From: Streptomyces sclerotialus
GTDB lineage: Bacteria; Actinomycetota; Actinomycetes; Streptomycetales; Streptomycetaceae
NCBI RefSeq assembly: GCF_040907265.1
Contig: NZ_JBFOHP010000002.1
Location: forward strand, 7,502,001 to 7,566,000
Direction: 5' to 3'
Length of the DNA stretch: 64,000 bases
Shown: positions 56,906 to 64,000 of the stretch, one piece after another
Layout of the letters: every line of letters starts with the position of its first letter
Numbering within the stretch: position 1 is the stretch's first letter
Position numbers and translations under genes: made by a program
Notes under the pieces: generated by a model
Told to the model about the DNA's origin: nothing
The model's input: the letters and a program-made list of their open reading frames with translations, nothing else
Databases searched by the model: none

Positions 56906-57595
56906 GTGATTCGGGTCGCGGTCGTGGACGACGAGGAGCTGGTCCGCTCCGGGCTGCGGCTGATCCTCGGCTCGGCGCCGGACATCGAGGTGGTCGCCGA
57001 CTGCGGCGGCGGCGAGGCGCGGGCCATGCTGCTGGCCCACCGCCCGGACGTACTGCTGCTGGACATCCGCATGCCGGACGTGGACGGGCTCACCGTCCTG
57101 CGCGGGCTGCGCGAGCTGCCCGATCCCCCCAGGACCGCCATGCTGACCACCTTCGACGGCGAGGAGTACCTCGGCGCCGCGCTGCACGAGGGCGCCGTCG
57201 GCTTCCTTCTGAAGGACACCGCGCCGGAACAACTGGTGCACGCGGTACGGGTGCTGGCCGACGGCGGCCGGGTACTCGCGCCCGGCGTCACCCCGGCCGT
57301 GATCGGCGGCTACCTCGGCGGCCGGCCCGACGCGGCCGCCGCGCGCAGCGTGGGCGGCCTCACCGACCGCGAACGGCAGGTCCTCGCGCTGGTCGGCGAG
57401 GGCCTGTCCAACGGCGAGATCGCGCTCCGCCTCCACCTCGCACACGGCACGATCAAGGACCACGTCAGCGCGCTGCTGGCGAAGCTCGGCGGCCTCAACC
57501 GCGTCCAGGCCGCAGTGATCGCGGACCGCGCCGGCCTGGTACGGCTGGGCGGGCCGGACCGGGCGTACGGAACGCCCGGAGAGGCGCGGCGGTAG
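56906..57595 (+). CDS. NarL/LuxR family response regulator, orphan
   Basis: 229 residues from a GTG at 56906 after GAGGAG. Receiver domain with the acidic pair VVDDEE, phospho-acceptor LLLDIRMPD (Asp53) and the lysine in GFLLKDT. The LuxR-type helix-turn-helix is about 150-210 (LTDRERQVLALVGEGLSNGEIALRLHLAHGTIKDHVSALLAKLGG). No kinase gene adjoins; the orphan kinase at 27615 is of the type that pairs with NarL regulators, but a partnership across 29 kb is only a possibility. Confidence 0.93.
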   Translation: MIRVAVVDDEELVRSGLRLILGSAPDIEVVADCGGGEARAMLLAHRPDVLLLDIRMPDVDGLTVLRGLRELPDPPRTAMLTTFDGEEYLGAALHEGAVGFLLKDTAPEQLVHAVRVLADGGRVLAPGVTPAVIGGYLGGRPDAAAARSVGGLTDRERQVLALVGEGLSNGEIALRLHLAHGTIKDHVSALLAKLGGLNRVQAAVIADRAGLVRLGGPDRAYGTPGEARR

Positions 57596-57636
57596 ACGGC
57601 GCGGCCCGGGGCGGGCAGTACCCCTGAGCGCGCTCC

Positions 57637-59001
57637 TCAGCGTCCCGCCCGCGCCGCCTCCAGCAGGCCGTCCCAGTCCGGGATCTTCACCGTCGTACGG
57701 CCCAGCTCCTGACCCAGCGCCGCCTCCGCCGCCTCGATGCCCAGCCAGCCCGGCCACGGCACCGGCCGCTGCCCGGCCCGCCGCAGCGCCGCCACCGGAT
57801 CGCCCGGCAGTTCACGCCCGGCCAGCCCCGGCGCGTCTTCGAGCAGCGAGCCGACGGTCTGCTTCGCGCACGGCCGGTTCGTACCGATCACCCCGGTCGG
57901 CCCGCGCTTGATCCACCCGGCCACGTACTCACCCGGACAGGGCGTGCCGTCGCGTACCACCCGCCCCGCCACGTTCGGCACCGTCCCCGTGTCCGTGTCG
58001 AACGGCAGCCCCGGCTGCGCCACGCCCCGGTACCCCACCGAGCGCAGCACCAGCCCCGCCTGGATGTCCTCGTACTGCCCGGTGCCGCGCACCCCGCCGT
58101 GCCCGTCCGGTGCGGTCCGCTCGAACCGCACGGCGCGCACCCCGCCGTGCGCATCGCCGAGCAGCTCGGCGGGGCGCAGGTAGAACCGCAGGTGGATGCG
58201 GCGCTGCGGACTGTCCGACGGCGGTACCGGCCGCTGCGACCACTCCCGCAGCACGTCCACGTTCCGGCGTACGACGGCCGGCAGCGCACCCGGATCGGCA
58301 CCGCACGCCGGGTCCATCGCCAGCTCGTCGGGGCGCACGACCACATCGGCGCCGGGCAGCGCGCCCAGCTCCCGCAGCTCCTTCGTGGTGAACTTCGCCT
58401 GGGTGGGGCCGCGCCGCCCCACCATCCAGACGTCACGCACCCCACTGCCCGCGAGCGCTTCGAGGGCGGGCTGCGGTACGTCCGTCGGTACCAGGTCACC
58501 GGCCGCGCGGGCGAGGATCCGCGCCACGTCGACGGCGACGTTGCCCACGCCGATGACCACGGCCGACGCCCCGCCGAGCGCGAAGCCGCCGGCCGCCGCC
58601 GCGTCCGGATGCGCGCTGTACCAGGACACGAACTCCGTGGCCGAGCGGCTGCCCGGCAGCTCCTCGCCCGGGATGCCGAGCCGCCGGTCGGTGGCGGCGC
58701 CCACGCAGTAGACCACCGCGTGGAAGATGCGGCGCAGCTCCGCGTGGTCCAGCCCGCCGGTGCCGACGTCCACGTGGCCGAGGAAATGGACCTGTGGATG
58801 CTCCAGCACGGTCCGGAGCGTGTGCTGCAAGGTCTTGATCTTCTCGTGGTCAGGTGCCACGCCGTACCGGACGAGACCGTACGGGCATGGCAACCGGTCC
58901 AGGACGTACACCTCGACATCCGGGACGGCCTGCTGCTGGACGAGAGCCTGAGCGGTGTAGACCCCGCTCGGTCCCGATCCGATCACTGCGACACGAAGCA
59001 C
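57637..59001 (-). CDS. fprA: Ferredoxin/flavodoxin-NADP+ reductase, FprA (adrenodoxin-reductase) type
   Basis: 454 residues from a GTG at 59001 after AAGGGG; the frame is open upstream but the protein family starts here (VLRVAVIGSGPSGVYTAQAL). FAD loop GSGPSG, NADPH loop VIGVGNVAVDVARIL, and the end blocks WIKRGPTGVIGTNR and CAKQTVGSLLED match mycobacterial FprA. It passes electrons from NADPH to ferredoxins that serve P450s and other oxygenases. No ferredoxin gene is next to it. Confidence 0.93.
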   Translation of the reverse strand: MLRVAVIGSGPSGVYTAQALVQQQAVPDVEVYVLDRLPCPYGLVRYGVAPDHEKIKTLQHTLRTVLEHPQVHFLGHVDVGTGGLDHAELRRIFHAVVYCVGAATDRRLGIPGEELPGSRSATEFVSWYSAHPDAAAAGGFALGGASAVVIGVGNVAVDVARILARAAGDLVPTDVPQPALEALAGSGVRDVWMVGRRGPTQAKFTTKELRELGALPGADVVVRPDELAMDPACGADPGALPAVVRRNVDVLREWSQRPVPPSDSPQRRIHLRFYLRPAELLGDAHGGVRAVRFERTAPDGHGGVRGTGQYEDIQAGLVLRSVGYRGVAQPGLPFDTDTGTVPNVAGRVVRDGTPCPGEYVAGWIKRGPTGVIGTNRPCAKQTVGSLLEDAPGLAGRELPGDPVAALRRAGQRPVPWPGWLGIEAAEAALGQELGRTTVKIPDWDGLLEAARAGR

Positions 59002-59117
59002 TGGGGAGCCCCTTCCGCGGGATGCCTCCAGGATCGCACCGCTGTGCGGGCGAGGGGAGTGTGCCGCGCGGTTGTGCCCCCTGGTGTGGCGCAAAACCCC
59101 GCGGGAACGAACCGAAA

Positions 59118-59162
59118 CACGTGCCCTGTACCGCCCCGCCTGCCGCAGGGGCAGGGCACGTG
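59118..59162 (-). terminator. Hairpin after the DUF305 gene
   Basis: CACGTGCCCTG (59118-59128) and CAGGGCACGTG (59152-59162) are perfect 11-base complements around a GC-rich loop, downstream of the DUF305 stop on the minus strand. Confidence 0.65.
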
Positions 59163-59202
59163 CGGTGGCCCGGGAGCCCGTGGCCACGGCACGGGCCCGT
59201 GG

Positions 59203-59880
59203 CTACGGCGCCAGCTTCCGCATCCGCTCGATCTCGGCCGTCTGCTGGGCGATGACGTCGGTGGCCATCTCCTCCACCCGGACGTCGTTGCCGTCGGAGA
59301 GCAGGTCCGTCGCCATGGTCACCGCGCCCTGGTGATGGGTGATCATCAGCGTGAGGAAGAGCTCGTCGAAACCCTTGCCGCGGGCGGCGCGCAACGTGTC
59401 GAGCTGGGCCTTGGTCGCCATGCCGGGCATCGCGACGGAGTGCTCCCCATGTTCACCGTGCCCCTCGTCGTCCTGCTCCCCGCGCGGCCCGCCATGGCTC
59501 TTCAGCCAGCCCTTCATCATGTCGATCTCGGGCCGCTGCGCCGCGTCGATCCGGTCGGCGATCCGCTCCACCGCGTCCGACCCGGCGTGCTTCTCCGCCA
59601 GCTCAGTCATCACCAGGGCCTGCCGGTGATGCGTGATCATCATCTGTACGTACGCGAAGTCGGCGGAGTTCGGGGAGTCGTCGCCGGCTTCCTTGCGGGC
59701 CTCGTCGGCGGAGAGGGTACGGGCCGGTTCGCCGGGCTTCCCCGGCGCGATGACCTGCTGCCCGGCGTCACCGGCGGCCGCGTCCGCCCGCTCGCCGCCC
59801 GCCGAACACCCGCCCGCCCCGAGGACCGCGGCGGCTGCGGCCGCGACGATTGCGACGGCGACTCTCCTGGAACGCTTCAC
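59203..59880 (-). CDS. DUF305 family lipoprotein
   Basis: 225 residues from a GTG at 59880 after AGGAG. A short basic start and hydrophobic segment end at a Cys (GAGGCSAGG), so it is probably a lipoprotein. The DUF305 domain has two Met/His-rich repeats (VQMMITHHRQALVM and LTLMITHHQGAVTMA) and IDMMKGWL; the pattern suggests copper or other metal binding. A His/Glu-rich loop (GEQDDEGHGEHGEH) lies between. It is divergent from the LVIVD protein gene, a pairing common in actinobacteria. Confidence 0.92.
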   Translation of the reverse strand: MKRSRRVAVAIVAAAAAAVLGAGGCSAGGERADAAAGDAGQQVIAPGKPGEPARTLSADEARKEAGDDSPNSADFAYVQMMITHHRQALVMTELAEKHAGSDAVERIADRIDAAQRPEIDMMKGWLKSHGGPRGEQDDEGHGEHGEHSVAMPGMATKAQLDTLRAARGKGFDELFLTLMITHHQGAVTMATDLLSDGNDVRVEEMATDVIAQQTAEIERMRKLAP

Positions 59881-60043
59881 GGTGGAACTCCTGTTCTCGG
59901 CCGGACCGTTCGGGGACCACGCGGCCCACATGACATCTTCATTGCGGCCTATTGAGATGTACATGAGCAGCGCGATACTACCCAGGGCCGGACTCAGGCC
60001 CAGAACAACCGTTCCCACCCGGACGGACTCAAGGGAGGACGCT

Positions 60044-61561
60044 GTGACGTCGTCGACGCACAGACCCACCGTACGAAGACCACGCGCGCTACGGCGCCTC
60101 GGACGCCGCGGACACCTCCGCGCGGCCGTCGCCGCCTGCGGCCTGGTCGCCTCGCTGTTCGCGGCCGGACCGGCCGCCGCCACCCCCGACCCGGGCGACA
60201 CCCCGTCCGTACAGCGGGAGGTGAGCAGCGGTCAGCGGGCCGACACCAAGGAGGCCATCAAGAACGGTGAGATACCCGGCGTGGACGAGATCGTCCACAG
60301 CGACAACGTCCGGCACCTCGCCAACATCCCCAAGACCGCGCTGAAGAGCACCAACTCGGACCTCGCCTTCCAGGGCAAGTACGCGTTCGCCGGCAACTAC
60401 GACGGTTTCGCGATCTACGACATCTCCCGGCCCAGCGCACCCCGCACCGTGAGCCAGGTCCTCTGCCCCGGCGCGCAGAACGACGTCTCCGTCTCCGGTG
60501 ACCTGCTGTTCCTCTCCACCGACTCCTCGCGCAGCGACGACTCCTGCAGCAGCACCACGCAGCCCGCGACCGAGAAGTCCTCCTGGGAGGGCATGAAGAT
60601 CTTCGACATCAGCGACAAGCGCAACCCGCAGTACGTCGCCGCCGTCGAGACCGCCTGCGGCTCGCACACCCACACCCTCGCGCCCGACCGCAAGAACGTC
60701 TACGTCTACGTCTCCTCCTACTCACCCAGCGAGGCCTTCCCGGACTGCCGGCCGCCGCACGACGGCATCTCGGTCATCAAGGTGCCGCGCTCGGCGCCCG
60801 AGAAGGCCGCGGTCGTCGACTTCCCCGTGCTCTTCCCCGACGGCGGCAACCCCGGCGGCGCCACCAACCCCGGCGTCTCCAAGACCACGGGCTGCCACGA
60901 CATCACCACCTTCCCGAAGCTGAAGCTGGCGGCCGGTGCGTGCATGGGTGACGGCATCCTGCTGGACATCAAGGACCCGGCCGCGCCCAAGGTCATCGAC
61001 CGCGTCCAGGACAACGTGAACTTCGCCTTCTGGCACTCGGCCACGTTCAACGAGAGCGGCAGGAAGGTGGTCTTCACCGACGAACTGGGCGGCGGCGGGG
61101 CCGCCACCTGCAACGCCGAGATCGGCCCGAACCGCGGCGCCGACGGCATCTACGACATCGTCGGCAAGGGCGACCACCGCAAGCTGGTCTTCCGCAGCTA
61201 CTACAAGATCCCGCGCCACCAGGCCGACACCGAGAACTGCGTCGCGCACAACGGCTCGCTCATCCCGGCCAAGGGCCGCGACATCATGGTCCAGGCGTGG
61301 TACCAGGGCGGCGTGTCCGTCTGGGACTTCACCGACTCCGCCCGGCCCAAGGAGATCGGTTACTTCGAGCGCGGTCCGCTCTCCGCCGACACCCTCGTCG
61401 GCGGCGGCTCCTGGTCCGCGTACTACTACAACGGCCACATCTACTCCAACGACATGGCCAAGGGCTTCGACGTCCTGAAGATCGACGACCGCCGCACCGA
61501 CAGCGCACGCTCGGTCCGCCTGTCCGAACTGAACGTCCAGACGCAACCCGACTACCGCTGA
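60044..61561 (+). CDS. Secreted LVIVD-repeat beta-propeller protein
   Basis: 505 residues from a GTG at 60044 after AAGGGAGGA. A basic N-terminus and hydrophobic core end at GPAAATP, a secretion signal. The body carries LVIVD-type blades (YAFAGNYDGFAIYDIS, GMKIFDISDKRNPQYVAAV, GVSVWDFTDSARPKEIGYF) and several His/Cys residues (CGSHTHTLAPD, GCHDITTFPK). It is probably an extracellular propeller with a metal-related or scaffolding role; no enzyme activity is established. It is divergent from DUF305, with which it likely shares a function, and converges on the TetR gene with a 10-base overlap. Confidence 0.9.
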   Translation: MTSSTHRPTVRRPRALRRLGRRGHLRAAVAACGLVASLFAAGPAAATPDPGDTPSVQREVSSGQRADTKEAIKNGEIPGVDEIVHSDNVRHLANIPKTALKSTNSDLAFQGKYAFAGNYDGFAIYDISRPSAPRTVSQVLCPGAQNDVSVSGDLLFLSTDSSRSDDSCSSTTQPATEKSSWEGMKIFDISDKRNPQYVAAVETACGSHTHTLAPDRKNVYVYVSSYSPSEAFPDCRPPHDGISVIKVPRSAPEKAAVVDFPVLFPDGGNPGGATNPGVSKTTGCHDITTFPKLKLAAGACMGDGILLDIKDPAAPKVIDRVQDNVNFAFWHSATFNESGRKVVFTDELGGGGAATCNAEIGPNRGADGIYDIVGKGDHRKLVFRSYYKIPRHQADTENCVAHNGSLIPAKGRDIMVQAWYQGGVSVWDFTDSARPKEIGYFERGPLSADTLVGGGSWSAYYYNGHIYSNDMAKGFDVLKIDDRRTDSARSVRLSELNVQTQPDYR

Positions 61562-62268
61562 CCTGCGGGCATTTCCCCCTCCGGGTGAATACCCCGCTGC
61601 GGCGGCAGCTGCGCCGTCAGCGGCGGGCCCGGCTCCAAGAGCGGGCCCGCCGTCGGCGGCGCCTCCCCGTCCGGGGGTGACCCGAGCCGCCAGTCCAGGC
61701 CGTACCGCTGGAACAGCTCGCCGCGCAGCCGGCTGACCGGCATCGGCGCCCCGGGCAGCAGTACGGCCACCACCGCCCCCATCAACAGCGCGCGCAGCAG
61801 CGGGTAATCGGTGTCAGGGTCCGCCGACCCGTACCGTACGACCGTCTCCCGCAGCAACTGCGCGAGCCGCTGCTGCTCGGGGCACTGGATGAACCCCTCG
61901 GCCGTCAGGATGCCCGCCATGTGCGTCCGCATCAGCGTGGGCCGTTCCTGAGCCAGCCCCAGGATCACGTCGATCGCCCGCGCGAGCAGCTCCCGCCCCG
62001 CGTCGGGCCCGTCCGGATACGGCTCCCGGCTCAGCCCGGCGTCCAGCGACATGTGCATCAGCCGGTGCACGGCGGACTGCAGCAACTGCCGCTTACCGGG
62101 GAAGTAGTACGAGATCAGGCCACGCGCCGACCCGGCCCGGTCCGCGATGGCCCCCAGCGTCGTCGCTTCGTACCCGCGCTCGCCCACCAGCTCTACCGTC
62201 GCCTGCAGCAACCGCTCCCGGGAACGCCGCCGCAATTCTTCGTTGACCGATGCGCTGCGGGGGGACAT
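61552..62268 (-). CDS. TetR family transcriptional regulator
   Basis: 238 residues from the ATG at 62268 after AGGAG. The helix-turn-helix is residues 15-62 (RERLLQATVELVGERGYEATTLGAIADRAGSARGLISYYFPGKRQLL). The ligand-binding domain follows, and the last 35 residues are Pro/Gly-rich. Its upstream region has a TATATT -10 box and the dyad TGGC-N5-GCCA (62289-62301), a possible autoregulatory site. No divergent target gene is next to it, so the regulon is unknown. Confidence 0.93.
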   Translation of the reverse strand: MSPRSASVNEELRRRSRERLLQATVELVGERGYEATTLGAIADRAGSARGLISYYFPGKRQLLQSAVHRLMHMSLDAGLSREPYPDGPDAGRELLARAIDVILGLAQERPTLMRTHMAGILTAEGFIQCPEQQRLAQLLRETVVRYGSADPDTDYPLLRALLMGAVVAVLLPGAPMPVSRLRGELFQRYGLDWRLGSPPDGEAPPTAGPLLEPGPPLTAQLPPQRGIHPEGEMPAGQR

Positions 62269-62564
62269 CCTGTAACTCCTGCGTTGACTGGCTCTCGGCC
62301 AATATACTCAGCGAGTCTCCGGACATCGCGCGCACCCCGCGAGGTATCCGGTCAAGCTGCCTGCTTCGGGCGACGCGGGGGATCGCCCGAGGCAGGTCGC
62401 AGTATCTCCGGTCCGGTGGCTTCTGACCAGCATTTTCGCTGGTCAGGCCCACTGTGTCGGGTAGAGCCCGAGTTGCGGGTGTGACCATCTCTGGCCGTCT
62501 CTGTGCGGACCAACGCTGACCCGATGCTGACTTTGCTGACCACCTGCCAGGTTTGGTGAAGCCG
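62269..62564. other. TetR upstream region
   Basis: It contains the TetR promoter (TATATT at 62301-62306, minus strand) and the dyad TGGCTCTCGGCCA at 62289-62301. Further upstream nothing is recognisable. Confidence 0.5.
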
Positions 62565-62899
62565 TCAGCCGACCCTGCCAGGGCCCAGCCCGAGTGCCGG
62601 TCGAGGGGGGCGGCTGTAGCGGTGGAGAATCCGGGCGGCCAGGATCGCGCCGTCGGGGGTAGCGGCCATCGTGGCCAGCATTTGGGGCCGCTCGTGGGCC
62701 GGGAGGGCGGCGAGGAGATCCTGGGCCAGAAGCCGTAGCCTCCACTCGGCTGACACCAGCCCATGACCTGTAGACCGGCGGCCAGTTGACCGCAGCGGTC
62801 AGCCATGGTCTGGAGGAGCGCGGCGGCGGGAATCGGAATGCCGCCTGTGCGACGGTGCTGGATGGGGTGTCCAGCCACAACAGGATCGATGAGGCGCAC
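62565..62899 (-). pseudogene. Frameshifted small gene
   Basis: A GTG at 62899 with AGAGGTGA upstream opens RLIDPVVAGHPIQHRRTG and ALLQTMADRCGQLAAGLQVMG. At about 62755 the coding character passes to the next frame: LVSAEWRLRLLAQDLLAALP, RPQMLATMAATPDGAILAA and ILHRYSRPP, with a stop at 62565. Joined, it would be about 110 residues. I do not recognise the family; a sequencing error is an alternative to a true mutation. Confidence 0.45.
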
Positions 62900-63023
62900 G
62901 GAGTCACCTCTTTGGTGGCCAATGGTGGTTTCTGCTCACTTACGGTGGTTTTGCGGCAGTATGGTATCTGCCAATGCCAGCAGGTCGGCGCCTGTGCGCT
63001 GCCGCCTTCTCATCGGGAAGCCC
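62900..63023. other. Divergent promoter region before the AMP-binding gene
   Basis: The region is AT-richer than its surroundings (GGTGGTTTCTGCTCACTTAC, GGCAGTATGGTATC), which fits promoters for the small gene and the ligase. No exact -35/-10 pair is claimed. Confidence 0.4.
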
Positions 63024-64000
63024 ATGAGCGAGCTGATCAGGTCGTTGCCAGGACTGCCGGCTCAGGCTGCCGCCTACCGCGCGCGAGGCTGGTGGCGTCA
63101 CGGTACGTTCCTGGACGACCTGGAGGCCATGGCGCGCACCGCGGCTGACCGTCCTGTGTACGTCAACGTCCGCACACTGCTCGGCGGGACGGTGACGGTC
63201 ACCTTCGGTGAGCTCGCCCGGCGCGTCGAGCAGATCGCTGCTGTGCTGTGGGCGCGGGGAGTGCGTCCGGGGCAGGTGGTGGCCTTGCAACTGCCGAACT
63301 GGTGGGAGGCTGGTGCGTTGTGGCTGGCGTGTGGCCGGGTGGGGGTAGCGGCTGTCTCCCTGACACCGGCCACCGGCGCTCGTGACCGGGAAGTGACGAT
63401 GGTCAGTACCCAGGCCGGCCTCTTGGTCACCGTGGACGACGGTGATCCCCGCGGGCGCGGGCCCGCGAGCCTCGTCAGCCTCGATGCGCTCCTGCGCGAT
63501 GCCGCGTCCGCCGTACCGCTGTCCGCCGCCGAACGCCCGACAGTGCGCGCCGACGACGTATGCCAGGTGCTCTGTACCTCCGGGACAACCGGCCGGCCCA
63601 AGGCCGTACTCCACACCCACAACACCAGATACGCCGCCCTTCGAGCAGCGCTGGCGCGCATGCCGGAAAACTGCGTGACAGCCGTCGTTTCCCAACTGAC
63701 GCATGCGGTCGCGTTGACGTTCAATCTCCTGGCGCCGCTCGCGACAGGCCGGCCCTCGGTGTTCACCGACACGCGCGATCCTGGGGCGTGGCTGGATCTG
63801 CTGGCACAACACGGCGTGAACTGCCTGGTCGCGGCGCCACGGAGCCTCGGCGAGCTGGCCCACGCCCAGCGGCTTCAACCGCGGGACCTGCGCGAGCTGA
63901 AACAGGTGGTCAGCATCGCCGCGCCACTGCCGGCACCGGTTGCCGCGGACGTCCGCACCGCACTGTGCCCACGGGTGGTCAACATCTACGGCATGACGGA
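63024..64000 (+). CDS. AMP-forming acyl-CoA/aryl-acid ligase, 3' end beyond window
   Basis: The first 325 codons of an ANL-superfamily enzyme, from the ATG at 63024. The phosphate loop LCTSGTTGRPKAVLHTH (near residue 187) and the start of the VNIYGMTE block at the window edge define the family. The N-terminal WRHGTFLDDLEAMARTAADRPV resembles cyclohexanecarboxylate or 2,3-dihydroxybenzoate ligases more than fatty-acyl ligases. The substrate cannot be set without the C-terminal half. It may open a biosynthetic or degradative cluster to the right of the window. Confidence 0.9.
   Translation, partial: MSELIRSLPGLPAQAAAYRARGWWRHGTFLDDLEAMARTAADRPVYVNVRTLLGGTVTVTFGELARRVEQIAAVLWARGVRPGQVVALQLPNWWEAGALWLACGRVGVAAVSLTPATGARDREVTMVSTQAGLLVTVDDGDPRGRGPASLVSLDALLRDAASAVPLSAAERPTVRADDVCQVLCTSGTTGRPKAVLHTHNTRYAALRAALARMPENCVTAVVSQLTHAVALTFNLLAPLATGRPSVFTDTRDPGAWLDLLAQHGVNCLVAAPRSLGELAHAQRLQPRDLRELKQVVSIAAPLPAPVAADVRTALCPRVVNIYGMT

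Overview
The window looks like chromosome of a Streptomyces or a close actinomycete relative. Base composition is very GC-rich, coding frames have strongly GC-biased third positions, many genes start at GTG, several promoters appear to make leaderless transcripts, and the gene families are typical of the genus. No replication gene, rRNA, tRNA or CRISPR array was seen. About 52 intact or edge-truncated genes and several eroded ones can be supported.

Layout. (1) 1-5347, minus strand: a BNR-repeat protein (cut by the window edge), an OAT2-type argJ, rocD, a ddaH-type arginine hydrolase and an Lrp regulator, forming an arginine/ornithine locus. (2) 5611-7649: a small protein, a GT4 glycosyltransferase and a BlaI-type repressor, with matching CCTAC-N5-GTAGG operator-like sites before the first and last genes. 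(3) 7675-16109: a membrane acyltransferase-like protein, a GT1 glycosyltransferase, an MFS exporter, a MarR-GNAT fusion, DUF899, YkvA, and a three-gene envelope cluster (DUF3618, holin-like). (4) 16110-22187: a degraded region with remnants of IS256- and IS5-type transposases and a second DUF899 gene, followed by a PLP decarboxylase and an Eis-like acetyltransferase. (5) 22188-28943: old yellow enzyme, Baeyer-Villiger monooxygenase, esterase, AraC regulator and an orphan histidine kinase. (6) 28973-39224, minus strand: a xyloglucan utilisation locus (GH12, GH31, two permeases, binding lipoprotein, GH3, LacI regulator). (7) 39225-39867: remnants of an NCS1 permease. (8) 39868-51907, minus strand: a tightly coupled ten-gene set (Eis-like acetyltransferase, DegT aminotransferase, GT2, FAD oxidoreductase, class III aminotransferase, small protein, two GMC oxidoreductases, heme-oxygenase-like diiron enzyme, ROK kinase). 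(9) 52337-64000: a small conserved protein, an ArsR-SRPBCC fusion, a KhtTU-like K+/H+ antiporter pair, VanZ, ArsR, an orphan NarL-type response regulator, an FprA-like reductase, a divergent DUF305/LVIVD pair, TetR and a truncated AMP-forming ligase.

How they work together. The strongest candidate for an undescribed system is region 8. Six consecutive junctions, from the GT2 gene to the diiron-enzyme gene, overlap by 4 or 8 bases. The enzymes could oxidise alcohols (GMC pair) and aminate the products (two aminotransferases), attach a sugar or polar group (GT2), and tailor or protect the product (Eis-like, diiron enzyme). No family-defining core synthase was recognised, so the product is unknown. 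A perfect 18-bp palindrome stands before the first gene. Two cross-window regulatory links rest on repeated operator-like sequences: ArsR at 56272 with the old yellow enzyme at 22188, and BlaI at 7260 with the GT4 operon at 5611. The xyloglucan locus has backbone, side-chain and uptake functions, but no transporter ATPase and no beta-galactosidase in view.
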